A stretch of 64,000 nucleotides of DNA, taken from contig OY744464.1 in NCBI GenBank assembly GCA_963556145.1, positions 5,084,001 to 5,148,000 on the forward strand, written 5' to 3'. Both the position numbers and the translations under genes were made by a program. The notes under the pieces were generated by a model. That model was given only the letters and a program-made list of their open reading frames with translations. It made no database searches and was not told the DNA's origin. Shown one piece after another: positions 33,103-42,400 of the stretch (the stretch's first letter is position 1; each line of letters opens with the position of its first letter). This DNA is from Hygrocybe punicea. Taxonomy: Eukaryota > Basidiomycota > Agaricomycetes > Agaricales > Hygrophoraceae.

Positions 33103-34125
33103 ATGTCAGACACCGAAGAAAACCGCGAAATCCAAGACACCACCACTGTTGCACCCGCAGCCCCGTCATCTCCCAAATCTCATATCGCTCCGCCAGCTAA
33201 GTACGATGGGAACAAAGAGGGATTCAAAACATTCCTCCGAAGTGCCCATATCTACATCCGAGCAAACATCACCGCCTTCGATTCAGAGGAGAAGCAAATC
33301 CTTTTTATCCTCTCGTACTTGCAAGGTGGACTCGCCGGACGATGGGCGGACGAGTACGTCGACATTGCCTTGCAGCACGACCCCGTCAACTTCGGAAGTC
33401 TGGACGATTTCACGAAAGAATTTAGACGACACTTTGAAAAACCGGATCAGAAGAAGGACGCGTTGACCAAGTTGAACGACTTGCGTCAAGGAAAGATGAC
33501 AGCAGACGAATTCTGGATTGAGTTCGATACTCTCCGACGTCTCGCTGGACTCAGCGAAATGTTCAACGAAAGCTATCTCATTCAGCTCGTCGAACTCCAC
33601 ATGAACAAACCATTAATCGATCAAATCTATACTGGGTTGATGATCCCAACTAGCATCGATGAATGGCGCGAACAGACAGTCAGACTCGATCAACATTGGC
33701 GACGCCGCCAGGAACAAGTACGATCGATGAATTTACCCACAAAAACACGGTATAACCCAAACGCGACAACTACATCGACCACATCGACTACTCCTCGAAC
33801 ACAACAAACATCAGTACCCCGCCCACAGTCGGAATCTGTCCCGATGGACGTCGACAAACGGCAAACGGTACCTCAACGGCAAACGTTTGTTCGCTTGACG
33901 GATGAACAACGGTTGGAACTCATGAAGAGAGGAATTTGTTTTAAATGTCGACAGCCCGGACACATCGCACGCAATTGTCCGGAACAACAAGGACGGCAAC
34001 AGATTCGTTCCATGGAAACTGTTCAACAAACATCGAAACAACAACAAGACGATAGCAAAGACGCCCGGATTGCAGCGTTGATGGATGAGTTGACGGCGTT
34101 GAAATTGAAACAAGAGGGTTTTTGA
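33103..34125 (+). CDS. gag: Chromovirus Gag (340 aa)
   Basis: This is the structural protein that forms the virus-like particle. It starts MSDTEENREIQD, with the Gag core (KYDGNKEGFKTFLRSAHIYI, then WADEYVDIAL and FRRHFEKPDQKKDALTKL) at about residues 30-210. A CCHC zinc knuckle CFKCRQPGHIARNC lies at about 277-290. A basic, Gln-rich tail with a short predicted helix follows. The frame ends GGT TTT TGA at 34117-34125. Pol lies in the -1 frame and overlaps by a few bases, so Pol is most likely made as a Gag-Pol fusion by frameshifting. No defects were seen. Confidence 0.93.
   Translation: MSDTEENREIQDTTTVAPAAPSSPKSHIAPPAKYDGNKEGFKTFLRSAHIYIRANITAFDSEEKQILFILSYLQGGLAGRWADEYVDIALQHDPVNFGSLDDFTKEFRRHFEKPDQKKDALTKLNDLRQGKMTADEFWIEFDTLRRLAGLSEMFNESYLIQLVELHMNKPLIDQIYTGLMIPTSIDEWREQTVRLDQHWRRRQEQVRSMNLPTKTRYNPNATTTSTTSTTPRTQQTSVPRPQSESVPMDVDKRQTVPQRQTFVRLTDEQRLELMKRGICFKCRQPGHIARNCPEQQGRQQIRSMETVQQTSKQQQDDSKDARIAALMDELTALKLKQEGF
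34116..34122 (+). other. Chromovirus candidate -1 ribosomal frameshift site
   Basis: The Gag codons read GAG GGT TTT TGA. G-GGT-TTT is a canonical X-XXY-YYZ heptamer in phase, immediately before the stop. The -1 frame continues TTG AAG AAG into pol, which has no nearby ATG. Confidence 0.7.
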
Positions 34126-37100
34126 AGAAGCGACGTGAAGCGCAGGAGGCCACGATCGCACGACTCGAGAAAGATGTATACGTATGTAAACAATTTGACA
34201 ACGTTTTCACCAATCTCAAAGCCCTCCGCAACGAATTGAGACAAACACCGACAACAGAGCCGAAGGAGGAAAGCAACACGTGGCAAGATACCCATGTTGC
34301 AGACAAAGAAAAGAAAATCGAATCCCAGAAAAGAAAAACGACAATCGAATCCGAATTCAATGCGATGGAAACGATCGTTGCTATTCGCTCAACCACAATG
34401 GGTTATGCCCTTGACATCTTGAATGATTGGGACATCCATGACCAATGGACAGACAAGATTTCACCAGGACTTGTCTTGACGCTTAACCGACGACCTATCG
34501 CGGAAGCAGTACAATGGTTAGTACAAAACATGCCACAGGATTTACCGCAAGAACCACGAACGTTGGAACCGATACGAGCTATAACACAAAAAGATTCCGA
34601 ACTCCGCATGGCCTTACTGGTTCATGGTTTTGTCTCCGTACCACAGGATGGACGACAATATCCCATGACAAGTTTGATTGACTGTGGATGTACTATTTGC
34701 GCTATCGACGTTGGCTACGTTAAAGCACACAACATTCCGACAAAACCATACCTGAATCCGTTTAACTCCTACATGAGTGATGGAACACAACCAAAAACAG
34801 GACAGATCACAGAATATTGTGAGTTACAAATGCGTGTCGGCGATCATCAAGAATTACTCCGTTTTGCGGTAACAACATTGGCCAAAATGGATATTTTCCT
34901 CGGATACGACTGGTTGGAGAAGCACAACCCAGAAATTGATTGGCGAGAAAACGAGATCAAGTTTTCTCGATGTCTTTCTGGTTGCGGAACGTCATCAATA
35001 ATATGTTCAACCGAATTTGATACGGTAGTTTGGGAACGACCCCTTTGGTTCGATCAAGTTATGGAGGAAACAATGGATCCCATACACTTTCGTTCTTTTA
35101 TGACGAAGTCAACAGAACTTGCCATCAAGGCACAAGAACAACAAAAGGAAAAGACCTTTGAGGAATTGGTACCCGAAACATATCATGAATATCGAGATGT
35201 TTTTGAACCATCCGGCTTCGATGAATTACCTGCACGAAAACCATGGGATCACGCTATAACGCTGAAACCAGATGCACCAGATCATCATGACTGTAAATTA
35301 TATCCGTTATCACCGATCGAAAAACAAGACCTCGACAAATTCTTAGACGAAAACCTGAAAACAGGACGGATTCGTCCTTCCAAATCGCCTTACGCATCTC
35401 CTTTCTTCTTCGTATCGAAGAAAGATGCCGCCGAACGACGACCAATTCAGGATTATCGATGGTTAAATTCATGGACAGTCGATGATAAATACCCATTACC
35501 ACTGATCAATGATATAATCAATCAATTGGCCGAAGCCAAATATTTCACGAAATTGGATGTACGATGGGGATTCAATAACGTCCGCATCAAGGAAGGCGAT
35601 GAACACAAAGCCGCTTTTCTGACACCAAAAGGTTTATTCGAGCCGACGGTCATGTTCTTTGGTCTGAAGAATTCACCACCGACATTTCAACGATTGATGA
35701 ATCACGTTTTCCGATACGAAATACGTGAAGGATGGCTATTGGTATACATGGACGACATCTTGATTTTCTCAAAATCCCTCGAAGAAAACCGGAAACGAAC
35801 GAAACAAGTTTTGAAAATCTTCCGCGAGAACAATCTCTTCTTGAAGCCAAAGAAATGTACATTCGACAAGGAAAAGGTCGATTATCTTGGACTTATCGTC
35901 GGAGATGGCCAAGTCCAGATGGATCCCATCAAAACCAATGCTATTACTGATTGGCCCATCCCAACAAACCAAACCGAATTACAACGATTCATTGGTTTCC
36001 TGAATTTCTATCGTCGTTTCGTTGAAAACTTCTCACAGATCGCAAGCCCATTACACAAATTGACGGGAAAAGCAAAATGGGATTGGACAGAAGAACAACA
36101 AAATGCTTTCGATCAATTAAAAACCATCATTACCACCGATCCAATCCTCGTATTACCTGTCCCCGACAAGAAATTCACCATCGAATGTGACGCATCAGAT
36201 TATGCGATCGGTGCTATCCTTTCGCAAGAACAACCTGACGGTCTTTTCCGCCCTGTCGCATACATGTCAACAACAATGACACCAGCGGAACGCAATTACC
36301 AAGTCTTCGATAAAGAATTACTTGCAATTATACGGAGCTTCGAAGAATGGCGACATTTTCTTCTTGGTGCAAAAGAACAAATTGATGTCTTCACCGATCA
36401 TCGTAACCTCGAATATTATCGCAAACCGCAAGATCTCACCCGACGACAGGCTCGTTGGATCGCATTCTTACAGGATTATAGTTTCCGTTTGTTATACCGA
36501 AAGGGTTCACAGAACAAAAAGGCCGATCTCCTTTCACGACGCGTCGACCATAAACCCAAAGAAAAAGACAATGAAGGTATGATTGGTCTTCCTGACTCAT
36601 TATTTATATTACCAGAACAAACGATCCGACAAATACTTCATGCAACCCCTACATACGACAACATCATTTCCTTACATCACGATATTCCCACCGCAGGCCA
36701 TCCTGGACGTGATAAGACGATCGAACTGATCTCACGAACAACAACATGGCCAACTATCCGAGAAGACGTCGAACGGTATATCAAAGGTTGTACTGAATGT
36801 CAACAAAATAAGCCACGACGAGGAAAACAATTCGGACAACTTTTCCCTCACGATGTACCACCGTATAATTGGCATACGATTTCTGTCGATATGATTGGCC
36901 CTCTACCTGAATCACATGGTTTTGACGCCATCTTAGTTGTCGTTGACAAACGATCAAAACATCCGATCTTCATCGCCACGAATACAACATTGACATCAGA
37001 AGGATGGGCACGCTTATTCCGAGATTACGTCTTCAAACGTTTCGGCATGCCCCACTTCATCATCTCTGATCGTGGCTCGGTCTTTGTTTCACGTTTTATC

Positions 37101-38402
37101 ACTGAATTATACTCCTTAATCGGTATCAAAGGACGTCCAACAACAGCATATCATCCACGCGCTGATGGACAAACGGAACGAATGAATCAAGAACTCGAAA
37201 TTTTCCTTCGTTTCTTCACCAATTACAGACAAGATGATTGGCACGAATGGCTCGCCCTTGCCGAATTTGCATTAGCCAATCGTGAATCATCCGCGATTAA
37301 AACTTCCCCTTTCTTTGCCACGCAAGGACAACATCCTTGGACCGGTCTTGACATCGACAAACAAACTCCTATTGCCAACGAAGCCGTTCATGATTTCATT
37401 ACACGAATGAAATCAATACAACAGAAAATAGGTGAAATTGCGGACGTTACGAGACAAACCATGAAGGATAAGTATGACAATCATGTCAAAAAAATTGTCT
37501 TCTCTCCTGGTGATAAAGTCTGGCTAAATGGAAGGAATCTAACCACAGATCGCCCAAGTAAGAAGCTTGACAATCAAAAATTCGGTCCGTTTACCGTCCT
37601 CGACAAAATCGGGTCCTCGTCATACAAGCTGAAATTACCGAAGACCTGGAAGATCTTTCCTATATTCAACGTCGCTCTCCTCTCACCTTTCCAACCGCCC
37701 TCCTCCTCCATACAACAAAAACATCATCTTCGACCACCTCCTGATATTATCGACAACGACGACCATTACGAAATAGAACATATTCTTGACTCCCGCATAC
37801 GCCGCAACAAACTATATTATTTAGTACATTGGCTCGATTATCCTCGTGACGAAGATTCCTGGATCCCTGCATCCGAAACCACATATTGCCAGGATCTCGT
37901 CAATGATTTCCATAAATTACATCCCCGTGCCCCTTCATCTTCATCCCTTCGTACTCTTTTTACTCTTCCCCCTTCCGTCATCCCTCCTTTCTCTTCCTCG
38001 TCTATTTTGCTCACAATTTACCCACACAATGCCGCCCTCATCCGTAATGGTTTAAAAAACCATGAATTCCGCAAATACCTCTTTCCCCCTGGCGTCACTC
38101 ACGCATATCTCTATGAAACCGCTCCCGTTGATGCCGTCACATCCATCATCGAAATCTCCTCTCCCGTCATCGCACCTGCCCAGCTCACCAATATCACCGG
38201 CTTTGGCAATCTCGACTTCAATTCACGCAAAAAACCCTGTCCTTACGCTTTCCCTATTATTCATTTTTATCACCTTCCCTCGCCAATCCCCTCCGCCGCC
38301 CTTTCACACGAATACGATATTTCTACGCCTCATCGTTTTTCCCTTCTCCCTTCTTCTTTTACCCACGATCATCCCGTTAACCCCGTTCACCTCGTGTTTT
38401 AA
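34122..38402 (+). CDS. pol: Chromovirus Pol polyprotein with chromodomain and C-terminal ASCH-like domain (about 1,426 aa)
   Basis: Domains in order: aspartic protease with LIDCGCT (about residue 185); reverse transcriptase with LDVRWGFNNV and YMDD (about 542); RNase H with ECDASDYAIGAILSQ and FTDHRNLEYY; integrase zinc region (HDIPTAGHPG ... CTECQ); integrase core with Asp in SVDMIGPLP, Asp in IISDRGSVF and Glu in DGQTERMNQELE; chromodomain at about 1214-1270 (YEIEHILDSRIRRNKLYYLV, WLDYPRDEDSWIP). About 160 further residues follow. In them, from about 1295, IYPHNAALIRNGLK, EFRK, YLYETAPVDAV and IIEI match the pattern of ASCH/PUA-like domains. The frame starts without ATG, as expected for a frameshift product. 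No stop or frameshift was seen. Confidence 0.94.
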   Translation: MKKRREAQEATIARLEKDVYVCKQFDNVFTNLKALRNELRQTPTTEPKEESNTWQDTHVADKEKKIESQKRKTTIESEFNAMETIVAIRSTTMGYALDILNDWDIHDQWTDKISPGLVLTLNRRPIAEAVQWLVQNMPQDLPQEPRTLEPIRAITQKDSELRMALLVHGFVSVPQDGRQYPMTSLIDCGCTICAIDVGYVKAHNIPTKPYLNPFNSYMSDGTQPKTGQITEYCELQMRVGDHQELLRFAVTTLAKMDIFLGYDWLEKHNPEIDWRENEIKFSRCLSGCGTSSIICSTEFDTVVWERPLWFDQVMEETMDPIHFRSFMTKSTELAIKAQEQQKEKTFEELVPETYHEYRDVFEPSGFDELPARKPWDHAITLKPDAPDHHDCKLYPLSPIEKQDLDKFLDENLKTGRIRPSKSPYASPFFFVSKKDAAERRPIQDYRWLNSWTVDDKYPLPLINDIINQLAEAKYFTKLDVRWGFNNVRIKEGDEHKAAFLTPKGLFEPTVMFFGLKNSPPTFQRLMNHVFRYEIREGWLLVYMDDILIFSKSLEENRKRTKQVLKIFRENNLFLKPKKCTFDKEKVDYLGLIVGDGQVQMDPIKTNAITDWPIPTNQTELQRFIGFLNFYRRFVENFSQIASPLHKLTGKAKWDWTEEQQNAFDQLKTIITTDPILVLPVPDKKFTIECDASDYAIGAILSQEQPDGLFRPVAYMSTTMTPAERNYQVFDKELLAIIRSFEEWRHFLLGAKEQIDVFTDHRNLEYYRKPQDLTRRQARWIAFLQDYSFRLLYRKGSQNKKADLLSRRVDHKPKEKDNEGMIGLPDSLFILPEQTIRQILHATPTYDNIISLHHDIPTAGHPGRDKTIELISRTTTWPTIREDVERYIKGCTECQQNKPRRGKQFGQLFPHDVPPYNWHTISVDMIGPLPESHGFDAILVVVDKRSKHPIFIATNTTLTSEGWARLFRDYVFKRFGMPHFIISDRGSVFVSRFITELYSLIGIKGRPTTAYHPRADGQTERMNQELEIFLRFFTNYRQDDWHEWLALAEFALANRESSAIKTSPFFATQGQHPWTGLDIDKQTPIANEAVHDFITRMKSIQQKIGEIADVTRQTMKDKYDNHVKKIVFSPGDKVWLNGRNLTTDRPSKKLDNQKFGPFTVLDKIGSSSYKLKLPKTWKIFPIFNVALLSPFQPPSSSIQQKHHLRPPPDIIDNDDHYEIEHILDSRIRRNKLYYLVHWLDYPRDEDSWIPASETTYCQDLVNDFHKLHPRAPSSSSLRTLFTLPPSVIPPFSSSSILLTIYPHNAALIRNGLKNHEFRKYLFPPGVTHAYLYETAPVDAVTSIIEISSPVIAPAQLTNITGFGNLDFNSRKKPCPYAFPIIHFYHLPSPIPSAALSHEYDISTPHRFSLLPSSFTHDHPVNPVHLVF

Positions 38403-38485
38403 ATACCTGCCCTAATCTTTCGCTTTTGTATATATCGTCTGGTTTCCTCTCTTTCCCTTCCTTCGCTCTTTGCCTTCTTTCCTCC

Positions 38486-39247
38486 ATGTCTGCCTCCGCT
38501 GTTTATCTTCCTTCCTCGCCTTATTTCCATCACCTTCCTCCTCGCTTCCGTATCCCCCGTTCGAAACGACATCTCTGTGGCCGTGATGTTCGCTTCACCG
38601 TCGACCTGATGTCTCCTTCTTCATTCGGCTCCGTCCACCTCACATCTGACATTGCTCATCTCGGCGTTGACCTCTTCTTCGCCCCCCGTACGTTTTACTC
38701 CGTGCGTCCCATTGGCCCTCCCCGTCCTGCTATTCCCCCGACTGTCCCTGTCTGGTTTACCGATGACCCCGTCGATCCGTACCGCGAGTTCATCGATTGC
38801 GCCGCCGTGTATGATTCCGTTTTCCCTCCGGTTAATCGGGACGATTCCCCTTGTTCCGGGGGTATTGTTACCTTTTACCCCGATCTAACCCCCGTTTCTG
38901 ACCCCGACTCTGACACCACGTCACAAAACAACGTCATAGCTTGGGTCCAAAACATCATCAACGACAATCAACGACGATATCCAAATCCACATGACTATCC
39001 TCATCATCCGATTGCCGCCGATACATCATACACGTTGGTACAAGCCCTTAATAATACCGCGGAGCACAATCACCGAATCAGCTGTCTGCTGACACCGGAC
39101 ATGCAACGTAGCCGATGGCCACCACGTTGGTACCCTAAAACGCACAGACCACGAAGCATACGAAGACGCCGTTCATCTCGGAGCTTATCCTCGACGCAGC
39201 CACGTATGACGAAGAAGCCAGCCCTGAAGTCGTTCGATAGTATTTAG
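38486..39247 (+). CDS. Chromovirus third open frame running into the 3' LTR
   Basis: An ATG at 38486 opens a frame (MSASAVYLPSSPYF) that covers the space between pol and the 3' LTR and continues into U3 to 39247. The first 127 residues are compositionally protein-like (FTVDLMSPSSFG, FFAPRTFYSV). It may be an extra gene or a relic of one. I do not recognise a family. The frame inside the LTR is shared with the 5' LTR, so only the part before 38866 is informative. Confidence 0.35.
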   Translation: MSASAVYLPSSPYFHHLPPRFRIPRSKRHLCGRDVRFTVDLMSPSSFGSVHLTSDIAHLGVDLFFAPRTFYSVRPIGPPRPAIPPTVPVWFTDDPVDPYREFIDCAAVYDSVFPPVNRDDSPCSGGIVTFYPDLTPVSDPDSDTTSQNNVIAWVQNIINDNQRRYPNPHDYPHHPIAADTSYTLVQALNNTAEHNHRISCLLTPDMQRSRWPPRWYPKTHRPRSIRRRRSSRSLSSTQPRMTKKPALKSFDSI

Positions 39248-39425
39248 TCACGGACAATTATAGTCAGTAACCTTAAGTTTAGTCTAGTTACTCTTCCCCC
39301 GATTGCTATCAGACACCCAGACCCCTCCCTCTTCCTACATTTGTTTGTATCCACTCTTCGCTTTATATCATCCTCGTTTGGTTCTTTGTTGCCGGAGTCC
39401 GCTATAAGAACAGCGATCCGTAACA
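38866..39425 (+). repeat. Chromovirus 3' LTR
   Basis: This 560-bp LTR is followed by CAACC. It is preceded by a short CCGGGGGTAT that may be the polypurine tract. Confidence 0.93.
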
Positions 39426-42400
39426 CAACCCCGATGCCCATTCCGATACCCACCATGACGATTCTGCACTGCACACCTTCCTTTTTCATTTCTTTTTGTC
39501 CTTTGTCTTCTTTTCAATGTCATTGTTTCTTCTTTTGGACATCCTTGTATTTTCTTGTTTTTGTTCTCTTCTTTCCCTTCTTCTAGAACAATCCAGACCG
39601 ACCATGGACATATCCCACGTGACCTTGCTGTACCCGAATAGTCTCCTTGCCGACGGACATCATTGCTATTGTCTTTTCCCTCGCCCTGACATATTGTTGA
39701 CTTCATCCCACGACAAACCGATTCACAATGGCTGTACTCCCGACACAGCTCATTACCGTAATTGTTATTGGCAGCATCGCCATCACTTTCCTGATCGGTT
39801 TCTACATCGTTATGATCTATCTTTGGCATCGGCACCGAAACCCTTCCGCCATCGATACTTCCGACTTCCACCTCGACAATATATCAACACGTAATTGACA
39901 ATTGCCATTCTTGGATATATGGTTTCCACTTTCGTATTCCGTGCCTACCATTATCCTCCCTGACGATCCGACGACATTCCTCACCTGCTTGAGCACTCTG
40001 AACAATCCTCGATCACACGACAATTCACTGTTCCCTCCAAGCCGACCATCGCCGAAGCACATACATTCAAACTTCGACCATAGACCACACGACTTCCCAA
40101 TACAGTGACCCGACCCCTATCGTTTATTGTTCACACGACACCGCTTCAATGCAGTACCCGACGACTTGTTCCCACAGCTTGTCACCTGTGCCATGACTCG
40201 ACACCTGGACCCACATTCCTTTATCCATTTTTATCCATAACCTTGTTACCTCCCACATTCATTTACAACGATACCCTTTCTTGGACGATACCAACATCAG
40301 ATGGACCCTATTGTTCCATGAACAGGACAAGACACCGCTCCTCGACACGTCATCAACACAGACATCGTCATCCGGTACAGCTTATGCTGTTCACATGTCT
40401 GATCTCGACTAGCCCACCGTCCTTGTTGGTTTTCCTTCCGCACATTCCTTTGTTTTCTTTCATGCCGACTTTGCTGTTACATCCACACCACCTCAAGACA
40501 CTCTCATCACCAACCCCACACTGGACGATACCCATCTTCGACCCGACCGTGCAACGCACTTGCCAGACTGTGCACTTGCCTGTTACAGCAAGTGTAGACC
40601 CCGAATAGGCAATTCTGCACATCACATGATCCGATGACAAATCATCCGAGTCATCTGGACCCCCTCTATTCCTCAATGACACCCGGGCCTCCAGTTGGAT
40701 CGCGAGAACATCGACATGAGGACGCCTCATGTACACCTCATGGTGAACACATGGTAGAGTTGGACAGGTTATGGCTTCATGGTTGTATTTCTATTTACCT
40801 CCCCTCAAGACCAGCCACTATATATACTGTTCTTGTTGTTGGTTCGGACTTTTTCTTCTTTTCCTTTCCTTACGTTTAGTCTGGTTCTTGGGGCAGACTC
40901 ATCTTGTTTTGGGTAACCCCCACGGCTCGCAATGACACTAGACCTTGACCCCCCCTGTTAGCAGTGTTGTCTTAGCTGTAAGCAACAATGAAAGCTGCTG
41001 TTCTCCCCTCTGGAAGCCGATCCCCTGTTAAGTTGATTGTTGCCGGAGCCCGCTACAGAAGCGATCCGTAACATGTATGGTGGATACATAGTCTCCGAAT
41101 GCGTGGGCCTTGTAAGTCTGCAGATTGAAACCCTTGGGTCGGCGTCCTCCGGCCGTCTGCCGGTGAGTGGATGAGCCAGTTTTCTGACTTTCTCGGTGTT
41201 CCCTGGCCTTCATCTCACGCATGAGTTCATGGGTCTTATAGGTGGAACAAGTAGTTGATTGAAAATCGCGAAGCTGATTTCCTAGCACTGTCATTTCGTC
41301 GTCAAGTATTGCAAGCATGGAATCGGTATGCATCCGCAACTTCACTAGGCCATGCCAGTGGGCGAACGTGAACAAAAGTCGAATGACTCTTTTGTTGTGT
41401 GGTTCTGGCAAAAGGCCTTCAAAAACAGGGATGGCACACTTCCGAATAATTAGCAACTTCCACAACAAAGTCAGGAAAAATGGTATGACATACCTGTAGA
41501 AAATCCTCATAATTTCTGGCCACCATTTGCTTTAATTCTGAAGTATTGGATGAGAAGCGCCGGATGGTATCTCTGCCAAAGGTCGGTACCAACCGAAAGC
41601 TACTAGACCTAATAAGGCATCGGAAGAGCAATAAGAATTTCAGTACACTAACCGCCTGTCAAGTTCGTGCAAAAGATTCTCATTAAGAGCCTCTAGAATC
41701 CGGAGAAGATGGATGAACAAGGCCTTCCATACACCAAGTTCAACTTCATGCAAGAAATCAACCACAAATAACTGGAAAAAGTTGAACAGGAATTTGAAGA
41801 GCCGATCAGAAAAAGCATTCTACAAAAGACCAATAATGGATATTGTAATTCTTATATCAGGCAATGGCTTACGGAAGTAGGCACAAGAGATTGAGGTTTC
41901 AGCATGCGTTCTACAGGTGCACTGTCAACATCAAAATTATGCTGATAAATAGCCTTTCGTGCTGCGCTCGTGATCATCGGTACGAGCCAATGTAGTCCTG
42001 GCCATTCGGTCATGTTTTGTGCCAACTAAGTGGGTTTTTGATAATGGAATAATGCATCAAGGGCATGGACATAATCCCTTGTTTTGAATAGTAGCCATGA
42101 GAATCCTGGCACCATCACTACGTTAGATAGCAATAGGAATTGCAGGAGTGTATTTTTCACTTTTCAGGGTAATCTGCTGAATACGTAAAGATTTGAGGAT
42201 AAAACCTGCGCCATTCACCGTCGCAGCACTTCATCACAATGCCATGTTCGTATGCATTTAGGAAGTCATCATCTAGAAGTATCACCCACTGAGCGTGAGT
42301 AAGTTCACGATGACAGTGGGCCATGAACTGCGACTTCAGCTTTTTGTTGCCCGTGTACGTAGTAACAAAGTCTTTGAAAGAATCAGGCAGCTGCATACAC

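Larger units (their letters stand above)
32297..39425 (+). mobile_element. Chromovirus (Ty3/Gypsy) with chromodomain, apparently complete
   Basis: This 7,129-bp element has two 560-bp LTRs that differ at only two positions, and a perfect 5-bp duplication CAACC (32292-32296 and 39426-39430). The LTRs begin TGTTACC and end GTAACA. It carries open gag and pol frames without stops. The primer-binding site fits self-priming. It is the youngest LTR element in the window and may be active, judged by LTR identity and open frames. Confidence 0.94.
32269..41074. mobile_element. Solo LTR of a chromovirus-like family, containing a younger chromovirus
   Basis: The ends are TGTTACG (32269) and CGTAACA (41074), flanked by a perfect 5-bp duplication TGTAT (32264-32268 and 41075-41079). 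Without the nested element the LTR is about 1.67 kb (32269-32296 plus 39431-41074). The last 35 bp resemble the end of the nested element's LTRs, so the two are relatives. Short open frames at 39496-40736 have no recognisable motif and are probably chance frames in U3. It interrupts the Plavaka gene. Confidence 0.8.

Noticed and set aside
39496..40736. Open frames of 80-167 residues in the large solo LTR
   Set aside because: Composition is low-complexity Pro/Ser/Thr/His without motifs; the region is LTR sequence.
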